This document shows, piece by piece, positions 52,368 through 61,789 of a stretch of 64,000 nucleotides of DNA. The stretch lies in contig NZ_MAYU01000021.1 in the NCBI RefSeq assembly GCF_001685025.1, positions 434,001 through 498,000 of the forward strand. Direction: 5' to 3'. The DNA comes from Bacillus sp. FJAT-27225 (GTDB lineage: Bacteria > Bacillota > Bacilli > Bacillales > Cytobacillaceae). The notes under the pieces were generated by a model, which searched no databases, was not told the origin of the DNA, and saw only the letters and a program-made list of their open reading frames with translations. Position 1 is the first letter of the stretch; the number at the start of each line of letters is the position of its first letter. The position numbers and the translations under genes are program-made.

Positions 52368-52790
52368 TCACTTACCTGTTTCCGCAAACGTCTTGATTCG
52401 GTCGCGAATCTCATCGCGGACGCGCTGGAAAAATGCCCACTTTTCTTCATCGCTTCCTTCTGCTTTTGCCGGGTCGTCAAAGCCCCAATGCTCCCTTTTC
52501 ACTTGTGGCGGGGTAACCGGGCAATGGTCCGCAGCATGGCCGCAAAGTGTAACAACAAGATCAGCGTTGTTCAGGATCACAGGGTCAATTACATCTGATG
52601 TCTGGGTTGTAATGTCAATGCCCGCTTCTTCCATCGCTTTAACTGCATTTGGATTCAGTCCATGTGCTTCAAGACCTGCACTTTTGACTTCCCATTCGTC
52701 ACTGTTTAGGTATTTCTTCGCCCATCCCTCTGCCATTTGGCTTCTGCATGAGTTCCCAGTACACAGGAAGTAAATTGTTTTCTTAGCCAT
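52368..52790 (-). CDS. arsC: Arsenate reductase, thioredoxin-coupled
   Basis: 140 residues, low-molecular-weight phosphatase fold. P-loop CTGNSCRS with nucleophile Cys10, and the redox pair Cys83/Cys90 in [11 protein letters not shown], the arrangement of B. subtilis/S. aureus ArsC. Reaction: arsenate to arsenite with electrons from thioredoxin. Last gene of the leftward arsR-arsB-arsC operon, 16 bp after arsB. Confidence 0.95.
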   Translation of the reverse strand: MAKKTIYFLCTGNSCRSQMAEGWAKKYLNSDEWEVKSAGLEAHGLNPNAVKAMEEAGIDITTQTSDVIDPVILNNADLVVTLCGHAADHCPVTPPQVKREHWGFDDPAKAEGSDEEKWAFFQRVRDEIRDRIKTFAETGK

Positions 52791-52806
52791 AGAAAATTGC
52801 TCCTTC

Positions 52807-54105
52807 TTATGAAATTATCATCAACCAAATATACAACCCCACGAGTGTAATGAACAATGTAGGGATGGTAAGGATGATTCCCGTCTTAAAATAGGTTCCC
52901 CACGAGATTCTGACACCTTTTAATGACAGGACATGCAGCCATAATAACGTCGCCAGGGAACCAATAGGTGTGATTTTCGGGCCAAGGTCTGATCCGATTA
53001 CGTTTGCATAAATTAAAGCCTCTCTAACAACCCCAGTTGTATCCGTTTCGGCAATCGCCAGCGCATCAATCATAACAGTTGGCATGTTGTTCATGAGCGA
53101 AGACAGAATCGCGGCTATAAAGCCCATTCCAATTGTTGCCGCAAACAGGCCGTGGTCTGCCGTCCATTGAATCGCATCCGCGAGAACGTCGGTTAAGCCG
53201 GCGTTTCTTAATCCGTAAACGACTACGTACATACCGATTGAGAAAAATACAATATTCCAGGGCGCTCCTTTAACAACTGTTCCCGTATTGACGGCTGGGC
53301 TTCTCCTCCCCATGAACAAGAAGAATACCGCCACGATACCAGCAATAATTGAAACCGGAATACCTAAAAATTCACTTATAAAGTAGCCTGCCAAAAGGAC
53401 CGCTAACACAATCCAGGACAGTCGGAACATTTCCCTATCTTTAATAGCCTCGATAGGCTCCTTTAATTGCCCCAGCTCATACTTGTTTGGCAGATTCTTT
53501 TTAAAGTAAAGGTAAAGCACGAGGATGCTGGCTCCCAATGAAAAAAGATTGGGTACGATCATTCTTGACGCATATTCATTAAAGCCGATCCCAAAGAAAT
53601 CTGCGGATACGATGTTAACCAGGTTGCTTACCACAAGCGGGAGTGATGTAGTGTCTGCAATAAAGCCACTTGCAATAATAAAAGGGAAAATCATCTTTTC
53701 CTGGAAATTCAGGTTCCGGACCATCGCCAGTACAATCGGCGTCAAGATGAGCGCGGCACCGTCATTCGCAAACAACGCAGCTACAAGAGCACCAAGAATG
53801 CAGATGTAGACAAATAGTTTGATTCCATTTCCTTTGGCCACCCTTGCCATATGCAAAGCAGCCCATTCGAAAAAACCAATCTCATCGAGTATTAAAGAGA
53901 TTAGTATGATCGCAATGAATGTAAAGGTAGCGTTCCAGACAATCTGGGTTACATCGATTACATCGGCAAAGTCAACGACCCCTAAAAGAAGGGCAAGGAT
54001 TGCACCGCCGCAAGCAGACCATCCGATTGACAGCCCCCTTGGCTGCCAGATAACCAAGATAAGTGTTACTAAAAAAATGATTAAAGCAAGCATAGTTGAA
54101 ACCAA
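52807..54105 (-). CDS. arsB: Arsenite efflux permease, ArsB type
   Basis: 432 residues from TTG at 54105, which lies 8 bp after GTGGAGG; ATG at 54093 is the alternative. About 11-12 transmembrane helices with ArsB landmarks: [23 protein letters not shown] (two parts), [29 protein letters not shown] and [19 protein letters not shown]. It exports arsenite (and antimonite), removing the product of ArsC. It lies between arsR upstream and arsC downstream. Confidence 0.93.
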   Translation of the reverse strand: MVSTMLALIIFLVTLILVIWQPRGLSIGWSACGGAILALLLGVVDFADVIDVTQIVWNATFTFIAIILISLILDEIGFFEWAALHMARVAKGNGIKLFVYICILGALVAALFANDGAALILTPIVLAMVRNLNFQEKMIFPFIIASGFIADTTSLPLVVSNLVNIVSADFFGIGFNEYASRMIVPNLFSLGASILVLYLYFKKNLPNKYELGQLKEPIEAIKDREMFRLSWIVLAVLLAGYFISEFLGIPVSIIAGIVAVFFLFMGRRSPAVNTGTVVKGAPWNIVFFSIGMYVVVYGLRNAGLTDVLADAIQWTADHGLFAATIGMGFIAAILSSLMNNMPTVMIDALAIAETDTTGVVREALIYANVIGSDLGPKITPIGSLATLLWLHVLSLKGVRISWGTYFKTGIILTIPTLFITLVGLYIWLMIIS

Positions 54106-54128
54106 GGTTGAAACCTCCACTAAATGAA

Positions 54129-54476
54129 TTAGCAGCCGCAACGCATTGTTGGGTTGCTTTTCTGTATTTGCTCGATTTTTTCCATTTGCTCCGGAACAAA
54201 TTGAAGGATGTTCAAAACCAGCGGATATGCATCACTATTTTTATTAATGGAATAATATACCCATTGTCCCTTCCGTTCTTCCCTCACAAGCCCTGCATCC
54301 TTCAGTTTTCTGAGATGCTGGCTGATGGAAGGCTGGCTCATGTCAAATACCTCCAGTAATTCACATACACATAGTTCCCTAATATGTAAAAGCGCCATGA
54401 TTGTAAGCCTCGTCTTGTCGCCAAGCAGCTTTAATATAATCGAAGTTTGGTCTAGTTCAACTTTCACTCCCGGCAC
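54129..54476 (-). CDS. arsR: ArsR family arsenic repressor
   Basis: 115 residues from GTG at 54476, behind AAGAGGTGG. Winged helix ([36 protein letters not shown]) with the arsenite-binding CVC of [10 protein letters not shown] and a terminal RCGC. It controls the arsRBC operon and presumably binds the palindrome ATAAGTATATACTTAT about 30 bp upstream. This operator differs from the ATCAA-N6-TTGAT sites of the neighbouring system, so the two repressors should not cross-talk. Confidence 0.9.
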   Translation of the reverse strand: MPGVKVELDQTSIILKLLGDKTRLTIMALLHIRELCVCELLEVFDMSQPSISQHLRKLKDAGLVREERKGQWVYYSINKNSDAYPLVLNILQFVPEQMEKIEQIQKSNPTMRCGC

Positions 54477-54505
54477 ACTTTCCACCTCTTTTCTAATAAA
54501 CCCAT

Positions 54506-54521
54506 ATAAGTATATACTTAT
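54506..54521. promoter_or_regulatory. ArsR operator of the arsRBC operon
   Basis: ATAAGTATATACTTAT is a perfect 16-bp palindrome; an extra TACACTTATA half site adjoins it. It lies where the promoter of the leftward operon must be. Confidence 0.75.
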
Positions 54522-54544
54522 ACACTTATATATAGCAAGAAGTA

Positions 54545-54585
54545 GGGGACCGTTCTTCATAGTAGAACCGTCCCCATTTGCATTT
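54545..54585 (-). terminator. GGGACGG-type hairpin after the SulP gene
   Basis: Arms GGGGACCGTTCT and AGAACCGTCCCC pair except at one central position. It sits between the SulP stop codon and the arsR promoter. No strong T-run follows on the minus strand. Confidence 0.6.
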
Positions 54586-54587
54586 AT

Positions 54588-56054
54588 TTAGTTGCTGGCG
54601 ACTTTGTTATGTGTCGCTATTTGTTCGACTAGTTGATGGCTTTCTTTATTTAACCCTTTTAGGTTTACTCTGACACCATTTTGGCGGTATTTGATGACCA
54701 CTTTATCAATTGCGCCAACTGCGGAGTCGTCCCATAGATGGGCATTTGATAAATCAAGGTCGATTTCATGGACATCTTCTTTAAAGTCGAAGCTGTTTAC
54801 AAAGTCTGTGACAGAAGCAAAGAATAATTGGCCAGTTACGTGGTATACCTTTTTATGTGAGCCTTGGGCAGAGATACTTGTAACCTTCACTTTGGAAATT
54901 TTAGCTGCAAAGAAGATTGAGCTCAAGATTATTCCGACCAATACACCTTTTGATAAATCATGGGTCTGCATGACTGTAATAACGGTGGCGAGCATTACAA
55001 TGGTATCTGTAATTGGTACCTTCTTGACTGTTTTAAATAAAGACCAATCAAAAGTTCCAACCGATACCATAATCATGACACCGACCAAAGCAGCCATTGG
55101 AATTTGGACAAGGAAATCCTTGAACAGGATAATAAGCATTAATAAGAATACTCCGGCAACCAGTGTGGATAACCGTCCCCGTCCGCCTGACTTTACATTA
55201 ATAACAGATTGTCCGATCATTGCGCAGCCTGCCATGCCTCCAAAAAAGCCTGAAACGATGTTGGCAATTCCCTGGCCGCGTGCTTCTTTGTTCTTGTCAC
55301 TTTCCGTGTCCGTCATATCGTCGACAATAGAAGCGGTTAGAAGGGATTCGACAAGCCCGACAATCGCAATTGATAACGAATACGGGAAAATAATTTGCAG
55401 TGTTTCAAGATTAAACGGAATATCAGGAATCAAGAATACTGGCAGCGTGGATGTCAATTCTCCCATATCTCCTACTGTCCGAACATCACTGTTTGTGAAA
55501 ATCGCAATGGCCGTCATGGCCACTATTGCAACCAATGGAGAAGGTACAGCTTTTGTGAATCGAGGCAGGATATAAATAATCGCAAGAGCTCCCGCGACCA
55601 TCGCATACATTTGCCAAGACTCGCCAACAAAATGCGGCAACTGCGATGCAAAAATCATGATCGCAAGCGCATTAACAAAACCTGTCATAACAGAGCGCGG
55701 AACAAATTTCATTAACCTACCAAGTTTTAGGGCTCCCATGACAATCTGAATTACACCGGTCAAGACAGTCGCAGCAAGCAAATACTGCAATCCATGGTCT
55801 CTTACTAATGTCGTCATCAACAATGCGGTTGCACCTGTTGCAGCTGAAATCATCCCGGGCCTGCCACCTACAAACGCAATCGTTACAGCAATACAAAACG
55901 AAGCGTATAACCCTACCATTGGGTCAACTCCGGCAATAAGGGAAAAGGCAATTGCTTCAGGAATCAAGGCCAACGCGACAACGATGCCTGCCAGGACGTC
56001 TCCTTTTATACTGCCGTTTCCAAGAAAGAAATATTTAATTGTGCTTACATTCAA
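54588..56054 (-). CDS. SulP family anion permease with STAS domain
   Basis: 488 residues from TTG at 56054, chosen because AAAAGGAG lies 9 bp upstream and family members begin MNxSxIK here. Transmembrane core (about 10-370) with SulP signature [20 protein letters not shown] and GLYASF, followed by a C-terminal STAS domain (about 380-480; [21 protein letters not shown]). Members move sulfate, bicarbonate or other anions. A universal stress protein gene lies just upstream in the same direction, a pairing common in Bacillus. Confidence 0.9.
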   Translation of the reverse strand: MNVSTIKYFFLGNGSIKGDVLAGIVVALALIPEAIAFSLIAGVDPMVGLYASFCIAVTIAFVGGRPGMISAATGATALLMTTLVRDHGLQYLLAATVLTGVIQIVMGALKLGRLMKFVPRSVMTGFVNALAIMIFASQLPHFVGESWQMYAMVAGALAIIYILPRFTKAVPSPLVAIVAMTAIAIFTNSDVRTVGDMGELTSTLPVFLIPDIPFNLETLQIIFPYSLSIAIVGLVESLLTASIVDDMTDTESDKNKEARGQGIANIVSGFFGGMAGCAMIGQSVINVKSGGRGRLSTLVAGVFLLMLIILFKDFLVQIPMAALVGVMIMVSVGTFDWSLFKTVKKVPITDTIVMLATVITVMQTHDLSKGVLVGIILSSIFFAAKISKVKVTSISAQGSHKKVYHVTGQLFFASVTDFVNSFDFKEDVHEIDLDLSNAHLWDDSAVGAIDKVVIKYRQNGVRVNLKGLNKESHQLVEQIATHNKVASN

Positions 56055-56305
56055 ATCTGTACAACTCCTTTTAGTAAAAATTCTTTTGACTTTCAACTCT
56101 CATGAAAGTCGGGGCCGTTGTGAACATAGGGAATTATAAAGGATTGTGTCAGATTTGTGAAACAGCATGTATGCGCCGACATTTTTCTTTTTCTTAACCA
56201 TGCTCCAGGTTTCGCTTTTTTTCTGTAAAGGTTGATTATTTCATTCAAAATGATTCGGTGGTTTTTACGATAAACTTGCAAAGCGTTTTTCCAAGGAAAA
56301 AGAAA

Positions 56306-56340
56306 TAAAACAGGCTGGGACAGAACCCAACCTGTTTTAA
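56306..56340 (-). terminator. Terminator of the universal stress protein gene
   Basis: Arms AAAACAGG and CCTGTTTT, extended by GGG and CCC, directly after the stop codon. Confidence 0.75.
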
Positions 56341-56341
56341 G

Positions 56342-56761
56342 CTACTTCACTATTAAAACCGGGCAAGTCGCACGCTTGGCAACTTTGTGACTGACACTGC
56401 CGCGCACGAACTCCTGGAGCACATTCAACCCTCTGCTTCCGATTATGACAATGTCAAAATTATGTTTATTCACATAGTCAACAATTACAGGGCCTGGCTC
56501 ACCGTGGAGTATCATCAACTCATAAGAAACTCTGGCATGTTCAGCCATCCTTTCTATTTCCTTAAACCGCCCTTTTCGGCTATCGCCTATACTCGCTGAA
56601 TTCCAATTCGCAAGTACCTCTGACTTAACCTTATCGGGATCGACTACATAGATAATCTCAATTTTGGAATGAGTATTCAATTTTGCAAGTTGAATTGCAT
56701 TTTCGGCAGCCCTTTTTGCATGCACAGACCCATCGGTAGCGAGCGCTATCTTTTTATACAT
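56342..56761 (-). CDS. Universal stress protein (UspA family)
   Basis: 139 residues, UspA fold from IALATDGSVHAKRAAENAI to the end. The ATP-binding signature G-2X-G-9X-G-S is present in GSRGLNVLQEFVRGSVS, so it should be an ATP-binding member. Family role: tolerance of nutrient and other stress, often modulating a neighbouring transporter. Next to, and parallel with, the SulP permease, but separated by a terminator. Confidence 0.9.
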   Translation of the reverse strand: MYKKIALATDGSVHAKRAAENAIQLAKLNTHSKIEIIYVVDPDKVKSEVLANWNSASIGDSRKGRFKEIERMAEHARVSYELMILHGEPGPVIVDYVNKHNFDIVIIGSRGLNVLQEFVRGSVSHKVAKRATCPVLIVK

Positions 56762-56928
56762 CTGAAATCCCCTTTTAAATTGGATATTTTTTATACGTAA
56801 TTCTCTATTGCCACTTACGAATCCTTTCTAATATGTGCCGGACAAAACAATTATTAGAAACGAAACTTTCAATCTAATGGTTTCGTCAACTAAAATGGTT
56901 ATATGACCTTTTGAAAGGGGGAGTAGGA

Positions 56929-57432
56929 ATGGCTGTGGTTGCAGAAACAGAAAGGCTGCAATTAAGAGTTTTTCAAGAGGAAGATGGTGAGGCTGCAAAG
57001 TTGTTTTGGGGAGACAAGGAAGTAATGGAGCACTGTAACGGTGCCATCCCTCACGAGCATCTTACAAAGGCACTGGAATCCTATGCCAGCTGCCATGAGA
57101 CAAAGGGGCTTTCCGTTTACGCTGTTGTCGAAAAAGAAACAGGAAACGTGATTGGCGCCGCAGGGTTTAACGTTCGTTCAACTCCGGAGAAATCGGAATT
57201 AATTTACCATTTCGCTAAATCAGCCTGGGGAAAGGGTTACGCAACAGAAGCTGCGGCCGCATGCGTGAAGGCTGCGGAAAGACACCCGGATGCTAAAATA
57301 ATATTCGCCTCAGCAGATCGGAGAAATACCGGTTCACTCAAAATACTGGAAAGAATCGGATTCGAGTACAAAGGCATGAAATGGTTCGAGGATACAAAAC
57401 AGGAAGAACCGTATTACGAAATGAAAGTATAA
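56929..57432 (+). CDS. GNAT family N-acetyltransferase (RimJ/RimL type)
   Basis: 167 residues from the ATG at 56929, behind GGGGGAG. RimJ/RimL-like GNAT: TERLQLRVFQEEDGEA at the start, ELIYHFAKSAWGKGYATEAA for acetyl-CoA binding, and NTGSLKILERIGFEYKG near the end. It probably acetylates a protein N-terminus or small molecule. It is monocistronic and is followed immediately by the 52-bp array, which may serve as its transcript end. Confidence 0.85.
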   Translation: MAVVAETERLQLRVFQEEDGEAAKLFWGDKEVMEHCNGAIPHEHLTKALESYASCHETKGLSVYAVVEKETGNVIGAAGFNVRSTPEKSELIYHFAKSAWGKGYATEAAAACVKAAERHPDAKIIFASADRRNTGSLKILERIGFEYKGMKWFEDTKQEEPYYEMKV

Positions 57433-57443
57433 AAGTGATCCTT

Positions 57444-57600
57444 GGTTGTATCAACGACCAAAACGTTCTCGAAACCGAAAAAAGGGCGTTGATAAGGTTG
57501 TATCAACGACCGAAACGTTCTCGAAACCGAAAAAAGGGCGTTGATAAGGTTGAATCAACGCCCAAAACATTCTCGAAACCGAAAAAAGGGCGTTGATACA
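57444..57600. repeat. 52-bp tandem hairpin array (57.4 kb)
   Basis: Three full units start at 57444, 57496 and 57548, 52 bp apart, each containing ATCAACG...CTCGAAACCGAAAAAAGGGCGTTGAT. In the third copy ATCAACGCCC pairs perfectly with GGGCGTTGAT. Sequence is unrelated to the 46.9-kb array but the period and hairpin design are the same. The rest of the convergent gap, 57601-57805, holds no gene that I can support. Confidence 0.9.
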
Positions 57601-57805
57601 ATCAGTGGTGGCCTCCCATTGATAGTTAGTCCCGTTTTACTACAGCTAATTCGCCGAAGAGCACACCGACTAAGAGGCACTACCAACCCGATTAGTTCAA
57701 TTAAGCCGCTGACAGGCGGCGGCAAGTTTCACTGTATAGCAATATCACCAATCAGACTTTTAGCGTTTCCAGAGAGGCTTGCTGATCCTTAATGAATGCG
57801 GGATA

Positions 57806-57856
57806 AAAAAGGGGCGGTCCCTTGCTTCTAATACGAAGCAGAGAACCTCCCCCAGT
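57806..57856 (-). terminator. Terminator overlapping the end of the yfmQ-like gene
   Basis: An imperfect long hairpin (GAAGCA facing TGCTTC plus flanking GGGG/CCCC blocks) followed by TTTTTT on the minus strand. Its upstream arm includes the last codons of the gene. Confidence 0.65.
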
Positions 57857-58265
57857 TATCGGTGAAAAGACTATATGCAATAAATTTCTTTTTCGTTTTT
57901 TTAACAACATCAATCCGATCACTATATTGAAAAACGTAAAGCTCGATTGTCTGTTTTTCATTTGTTACAGTGACGATGATTGGCCGTACTCCATTCTCCG
58001 GGTTTAAATACGATTCTTCTGTCCCCGGCCAAACATAATATTTTTCTTTGATGATGGATTCATTAAAAGTCTTAATGATTTCCTGCTTTTTATTGTCATC
58101 AAGCTTTTTTCCGTTATAGGAAATCGTGACATGTTGGCTATTTAGCTTTGAATGAGTTGCGAATTTCCCTACCAGCCCATTCACTGTATCGGTTGGCAGG
58201 CACGTAACAATGAGTTTAAATATACTAAAAAGAACAATAGACAGAATTACTCCCCAGGTCATCAA
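57828..58265 (-). CDS. YfmQ family protein
   Basis: 145 residues: one N-terminal transmembrane helix (about 5-22; WGVILSIVLFSIFKLIVTCLP) and a soluble domain with KFATHSKLNSQHVTISYNGKKLDD and KYYVWPGTEE, the pattern of B. subtilis YfmQ. Function unknown. It is predicted to be membrane-anchored. Transcribed alone. Confidence 0.75.
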   Translation of the reverse strand: MMTWGVILSIVLFSIFKLIVTCLPTDTVNGLVGKFATHSKLNSQHVTISYNGKKLDDNKKQEIIKTFNESIIKEKYYVWPGTEESYLNPENGVRPIIVTVTNEKQTIELYVFQYSDRIDVVKKTKKKFIAYSLFTDNWGRFSASY

Positions 58266-58358
58266 CTTCGTCTCCTAACGTTTTGATCACATCTTCTATT
58301 ATTACTATTTAAGTATACCAAATTCATTTAGTCAAATGAATTCTTCTTGGTCAGACCC

Positions 58359-59018
58359 CTATTTCATATCGCAAAATTGAAACGTGCCTTTGTTTATTTT
58401 CTCGCCTAAAACGAATTCAACCTTTGAATTGAATAGTGGGCCATCATAGCAAAATGTATGGAATTCTCCATTCTCACCGCAGGGGTCAACGTGAGCCGGA
58501 AGTTCTTTCAGAAAGTTAGAGTCGATGACTCTTCCGAGAAATTCGCTGCCTAATTTCTCTCTATCAATGCATGTTGTAATCGTTTCAAAGCCCATCGTTA
58601 CAAATTCTTTGATGAGCTTGTTTGTATTTTCTCCCCAAAGCGGGAACACAGCCTTCATATCATGTTTGAAAACAATGCTTTCCCGGTACTTCCTTATATC
58701 TTCCAAAAGGATATCGCCGAACATTACAGCAGTGACTCCGTCTTTCTTAAGCGATCCAAGCATATGGTCCATTTGCTCTTGATAGATTTCATTTGGACAA
58801 TCTACTGGTATGTACATTTTCTTTAAAGGAAGACCAAGACTATCTGCCTGTTTCTCCAGCAAACTTTCCCTGACACCATGACTGATGATTCGCTTATCAT
58901 CCTTAATGATTGTCGTAAACAAAGAATCCACTATGTATTTGTCGTCCTTCAAAAGTGTATAGAGGGCGAAACAGCTATCCTTTCCTCCGCTCCATGATAT
59001 TGCGATCCGTTCTTTCAT
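58359..59018 (-). CDS. Dph6-like ATP pyrophosphatase (diphthine-ammonia ligase family)
   Basis: 219 residues from the ATG at 59018, behind GGAAGGGG; the longer frame upstream has no support. PP-loop SGGKDSCFAL at the start, then SHGVRESLLEKQADSLGLPL and GVTAVMFGDILLEDIRKYRE, the pattern of the Dph6/MJ0570 family. Bacteria lack diphthamide, so the bacterial substrate is something else, unknown; the enzyme likely adenylates and amidates or thiolates it. A partial GGTCAGACCCC palindrome touches the stop codon. Confidence 0.8.
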   Translation of the reverse strand: MKERIAISWSGGKDSCFALYTLLKDDKYIVDSLFTTIIKDDKRIISHGVRESLLEKQADSLGLPLKKMYIPVDCPNEIYQEQMDHMLGSLKKDGVTAVMFGDILLEDIRKYRESIVFKHDMKAVFPLWGENTNKLIKEFVTMGFETITTCIDREKLGSEFLGRVIDSNFLKELPAHVDPCGENGEFHTFCYDGPLFNSKVEFVLGEKINKGTFQFCDMK

Positions 59019-59161
59019 ATGTATATATCCCCTTCCACAACCTTTTCCGCAAAGCCTGTACACCCTATACCATCAGGATGATTGAAGCCTTGGCTACTTA
59101 TTTCTCCTAATCTTTTGTTTTCCCTTCTTTTATCGGTCTTCCGGAACGAAAGCCGAATAAT

Positions 59162-59195
59162 AAAAACTCCAATCCAGTGGCGGATTGGAGTTTTT
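59162..59195. terminator. Terminator of the membrane protein gene (bidirectional form)
   Basis: Arms AAAAACTCCAATC and GATTGGAGTTTTT with a short loop. It works for the leftward gene ending at 59214. Confidence 0.85.
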
Positions 59196-59213
59196 CATTT
59201 TATAGGTGTAACA

Positions 59214-59783
59214 TCACTGTCGGGCTTTGAGTGCCCCGGAATACCTTTCACTCCAAATCGTATAACCCAGCCAAATAAAACTTAGTCCTGCGAGCGGTTG
59301 AGCTAAAAAGGAGCCATAAGGTACAAAGTCCAAAATCGGGACAAGCACCAAAATGATTCCTGCTCCTTTCGGAAGGATTCCTTTGAGAGCGAGGAAAAGC
59401 CCGAATAAAAGCAGACCGACAAAAAACGGATAAAGTGATAAAGAAACACCTGTCATTAATAAAGGAGGAACTTCTTCCAATACACCGGGTGCTGCAGCCT
59501 CAAGGACAGGCACAACAAATGCATTTACCCAGCTATGCCCTGCCCACATAATGGCTCCTAGAAATGTCAGCAGGAAAACGCCAAAACCAAGCTTTCCAAA
59601 ATTCCTCATATTAATTAAATAGATTCCGATAAGTGCAATAGGCAGAAGCAGCATCCCAGCCAAATCCACAAATGAACCAATTTCCTCCATTGAGGCGTTA
59701 TACCAAACCGACAGTGACAGAATCAGAACCCCAGACACCATCCCACACAAACCCGTGAAGCGTAAAAATCCTGAATACGTCAT
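59214..59783 (-). CDS. Six-helix membrane protein of unknown function
   Basis: 189 residues from the ATG at 59783 (GGGGGTGG upstream). Six predicted transmembrane helices and short loops; no charged catalytic residues stand out. Sequence pieces such as FLRFTGLCGMVSGVLILSLSVWYN and GILPKGAGIILVLVPILDFVPYG suggest a DUF-type membrane protein related to DUF998-like families, but I am not certain. Monocistronic. Confidence 0.6.
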   Translation of the reverse strand: MTYSGFLRFTGLCGMVSGVLILSLSVWYNASMEEIGSFVDLAGMLLLPIALIGIYLINMRNFGKLGFGVFLLTFLGAIMWAGHSWVNAFVVPVLEAAAPGVLEEVPPLLMTGVSLSLYPFFVGLLLFGLFLALKGILPKGAGIILVLVPILDFVPYGSFLAQPLAGLSFIWLGYTIWSERYSGALKARQ

Positions 59784-59916
59784 TCCTTCCACCCCCGCTT
59801 TGAAGTATGGCAAAACATTACCTCAAACAAAGAACGGCAAACTCCCAAAATGATGGAGTTACTCTAGATATATTAACGGGTTGAACATTTATGTATAAAG
59901 TTAATGTGGGAAACAT

Positions 59917-59939
59917 CCAGAGGGGTCTGACCCCTCTGG
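59917..59939. repeat. AGGGGTCWGACCCCT palindrome, copy 3, extended
   Basis: The 15-mer at 59921-59935 is enlarged by CCAG and CTGG to perfect 11-bp arms around a central T. It lies in the divergent spacer between the membrane protein and MarR genes. Confidence 0.8.
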
Positions 59940-60040
59940 ATAAAAACTATCCTTGAACTATAACTGTCCCCCTTTTCTTTTCTCGCTTAATTAGTTATAA
60001 TATATAATTATGTTAAATAAGTTGTTAAAGGTGATTAGGA

Positions 60041-60499
60041 ATGAAGGATGATGAAAGGCTATTCGATCGTGTAATGGATACTCTTATTGCGGCAAAGAGT
60101 GCGTATGAGGCGCTGCCACCTTTAAAGCCGGGAATGAAGCCTATTTATCACCGAGTTCTCTATATGATTCATAGACTTCAAGAGGAACATGGTGCCGCCC
60201 GGGTATCTGATCTCAGTTCGGGGCTTGATATACTTTTGCCCAATATGACGAAGCTTCTAAAGGAAATGGAAAGCCTGGAGCTTGTCGAGAAGTACCGGCC
60301 TCCAACTGACAAACGGGTTGTTCAAATCAAGATGAGCCCTGAAGGGGAGCGGTACTTTAATGACCGTGTGTTGCCTTATCGTAATCAGGCCTTAAAAGAA
60401 CTCGCTAACCTGGATAAGGCAGACGTTGAAACGATGATCCGCGGGATTCATGATGTAAAAGACATATTGCACCGTGTATATACAGAAAGAAAGGACTAA
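60041..60499 (+). CDS. MarR family transcriptional regulator
   Basis: 152 residues. Winged helix: GAARVSDLSSGLDILLPNMTKLLKEMESLELVEKYR (in two parts) then RPPTDKRVVQIKMSPEGERYF. It ends 4 bp before the start of an MFS transporter gene, so it almost certainly regulates that efflux pump in a two-gene operon. Ligand unknown. Confidence 0.88.
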   Translation: MKDDERLFDRVMDTLIAAKSAYEALPPLKPGMKPIYHRVLYMIHRLQEEHGAARVSDLSSGLDILLPNMTKLLKEMESLELVEKYRPPTDKRVVQIKMSPEGERYFNDRVLPYRNQALKELANLDKADVETMIRGIHDVKDILHRVYTERKD

Positions 60500-60503
60500 T
60501 GCA

Positions 60504-61703
60504 ATGCAACAACAAAAAATCTGGACGAAGGACTTCATCGTCCTCATCGCATCAAATTTCTTTGTCTCGATAACGTTTTATTTACTTATGACCTCAATGG
60601 CTTTATACGCTGTCAAAACATTTAACTCTTCTCAAAGCAGCGCCGGGCTTGCTGCCAGCATATTCATTATTGGCGCTGTTTTCTCACGTCTCATCGGCGG
60701 CAAATATGTTGACGTTATTGGACGCAAAAAAATGCTATATAGTGGCCTAGTTCTGTTTCTGATAAGTTCTATTCTTTATTTTTCAGTCGAAAGCTTGGGC
60801 CTGTTGTTTGTTATCCGATTTGTACATGGCCTCGCTTTTGGGGTAGTATCCACTGTTCTCGCAACAGCGGCCATGGATTCCCTCCCACACGCGCGTCGTG
60901 GTGAAGGAAATGGCTATTATTCACTCAGCTCTGCAGCTGCAACTGCCATCGGACCTTTTCTGGCACTATTTTTGTTTGCGAACTATGGCTACAATGCCAT
61001 CTTTTGGGCAGGAGTCATTTTCAGTGCGCTCGCACTCGGATCTGCCCTGCTTGGCCATGTAAAGGAACCACAGCTGTCAGCCATAGATCGCGCCCTTTTG
61101 AAAAGCGGATTCAAGCCTGGGGACTTTATTGAAATTTCGGCAGTCCCTGTGTCGCTGATTATGGTGATTGCTGGGATAGGTTATTCGAGCGTTGTCTCTT
61201 TCATCAACTCCTATGCGATTGAAATTGATTTGACCAATGCTGCTTCCCTATTCTTTGTTGTCTACGCCATCTTCCTGTTCATCTCCAGGCCGATTGCGGG
61301 TAAGCTTTTTGACAGCAAGGGCGAGAATATGGTCATCTATCCGTCGCTTATCCTATTTGCGATCAGCCTTGGTTTGGTTGGGATTGCCGAAAATGCCGCA
61401 ATGCTGCTTATTGCAGCTGCCTTGCTCGCATTTGGATTCGGCACCTTAATGTCTAGCCTCCAGACTGTTGCCGTAAAAGTGGCACCTTCCAACCGGATTG
61501 CCCTGGCTATCTCAACATTCTATATCTGCCTCGACGGCGGAATGGGCATTGGCCCTTACATTATCGGCCTCATTGTTCCAATCCTAGGTTTCCGCGGCAT
61601 GTATATCCTCCTTGCCGCCGTTGTGTTTGGCCTCGTATTCCTTTACTATCAGCTGCACGGACGGAACGCCAAGGCTGACAAGTACAATCAGGTTGAAGCG
61701 TAA
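60504..61703 (+). CDS. Major facilitator superfamily transporter
   Basis: 399 residues from the ATG at 60504, with AAAGGA 8-10 bp upstream in the end of the marR gene. Twelve predicted transmembrane helices, with MFS motif A between helices 2 and 3 (GGKYVDVIGRKKMLYSG) and again in the second half (RPIAGKLFDSKGEN). Resembles YfkL/YwfA-type drug exporters. Control by the adjacent MarR protein suggests efflux of a toxic compound. Confidence 0.88.
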   Translation: MQQQKIWTKDFIVLIASNFFVSITFYLLMTSMALYAVKTFNSSQSSAGLAASIFIIGAVFSRLIGGKYVDVIGRKKMLYSGLVLFLISSILYFSVESLGLLFVIRFVHGLAFGVVSTVLATAAMDSLPHARRGEGNGYYSLSSAAATAIGPFLALFLFANYGYNAIFWAGVIFSALALGSALLGHVKEPQLSAIDRALLKSGFKPGDFIEISAVPVSLIMVIAGIGYSSVVSFINSYAIEIDLTNAASLFFVVYAIFLFISRPIAGKLFDSKGENMVIYPSLILFAISLGLVGIAENAAMLLIAAALLAFGFGTLMSSLQTVAVKVAPSNRIALAISTFYICLDGGMGIGPYIIGLIVPILGFRGMYILLAAVVFGLVFLYYQLHGRNAKADKYNQVEA

Positions 61704-61753
61704 AAACAGCGGTATGAACTGCTTGGAAACAAGCATTCATACCGCTGTTTTTT
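61702..61753 (+). terminator. Terminator of the MarR/MFS operon
   Basis: Long near-perfect stem: AAAAACAGCGGTATGAA pairs with TTCATACCGCTGTTTTT, with an inner TGCTT/AAGCA. Confidence 0.92.
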
Positions 61754-61789
61754 ATTGTGGATGCAGAGACAGTTCCCTATCTATTTTAC

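Noticed and set aside
57541-57792. 83-codon frame downstream of the 57.4-kb array
   Set aside because: It begins inside a repeat unit, has no ribosome site and encodes low-complexity sequence with no domain.
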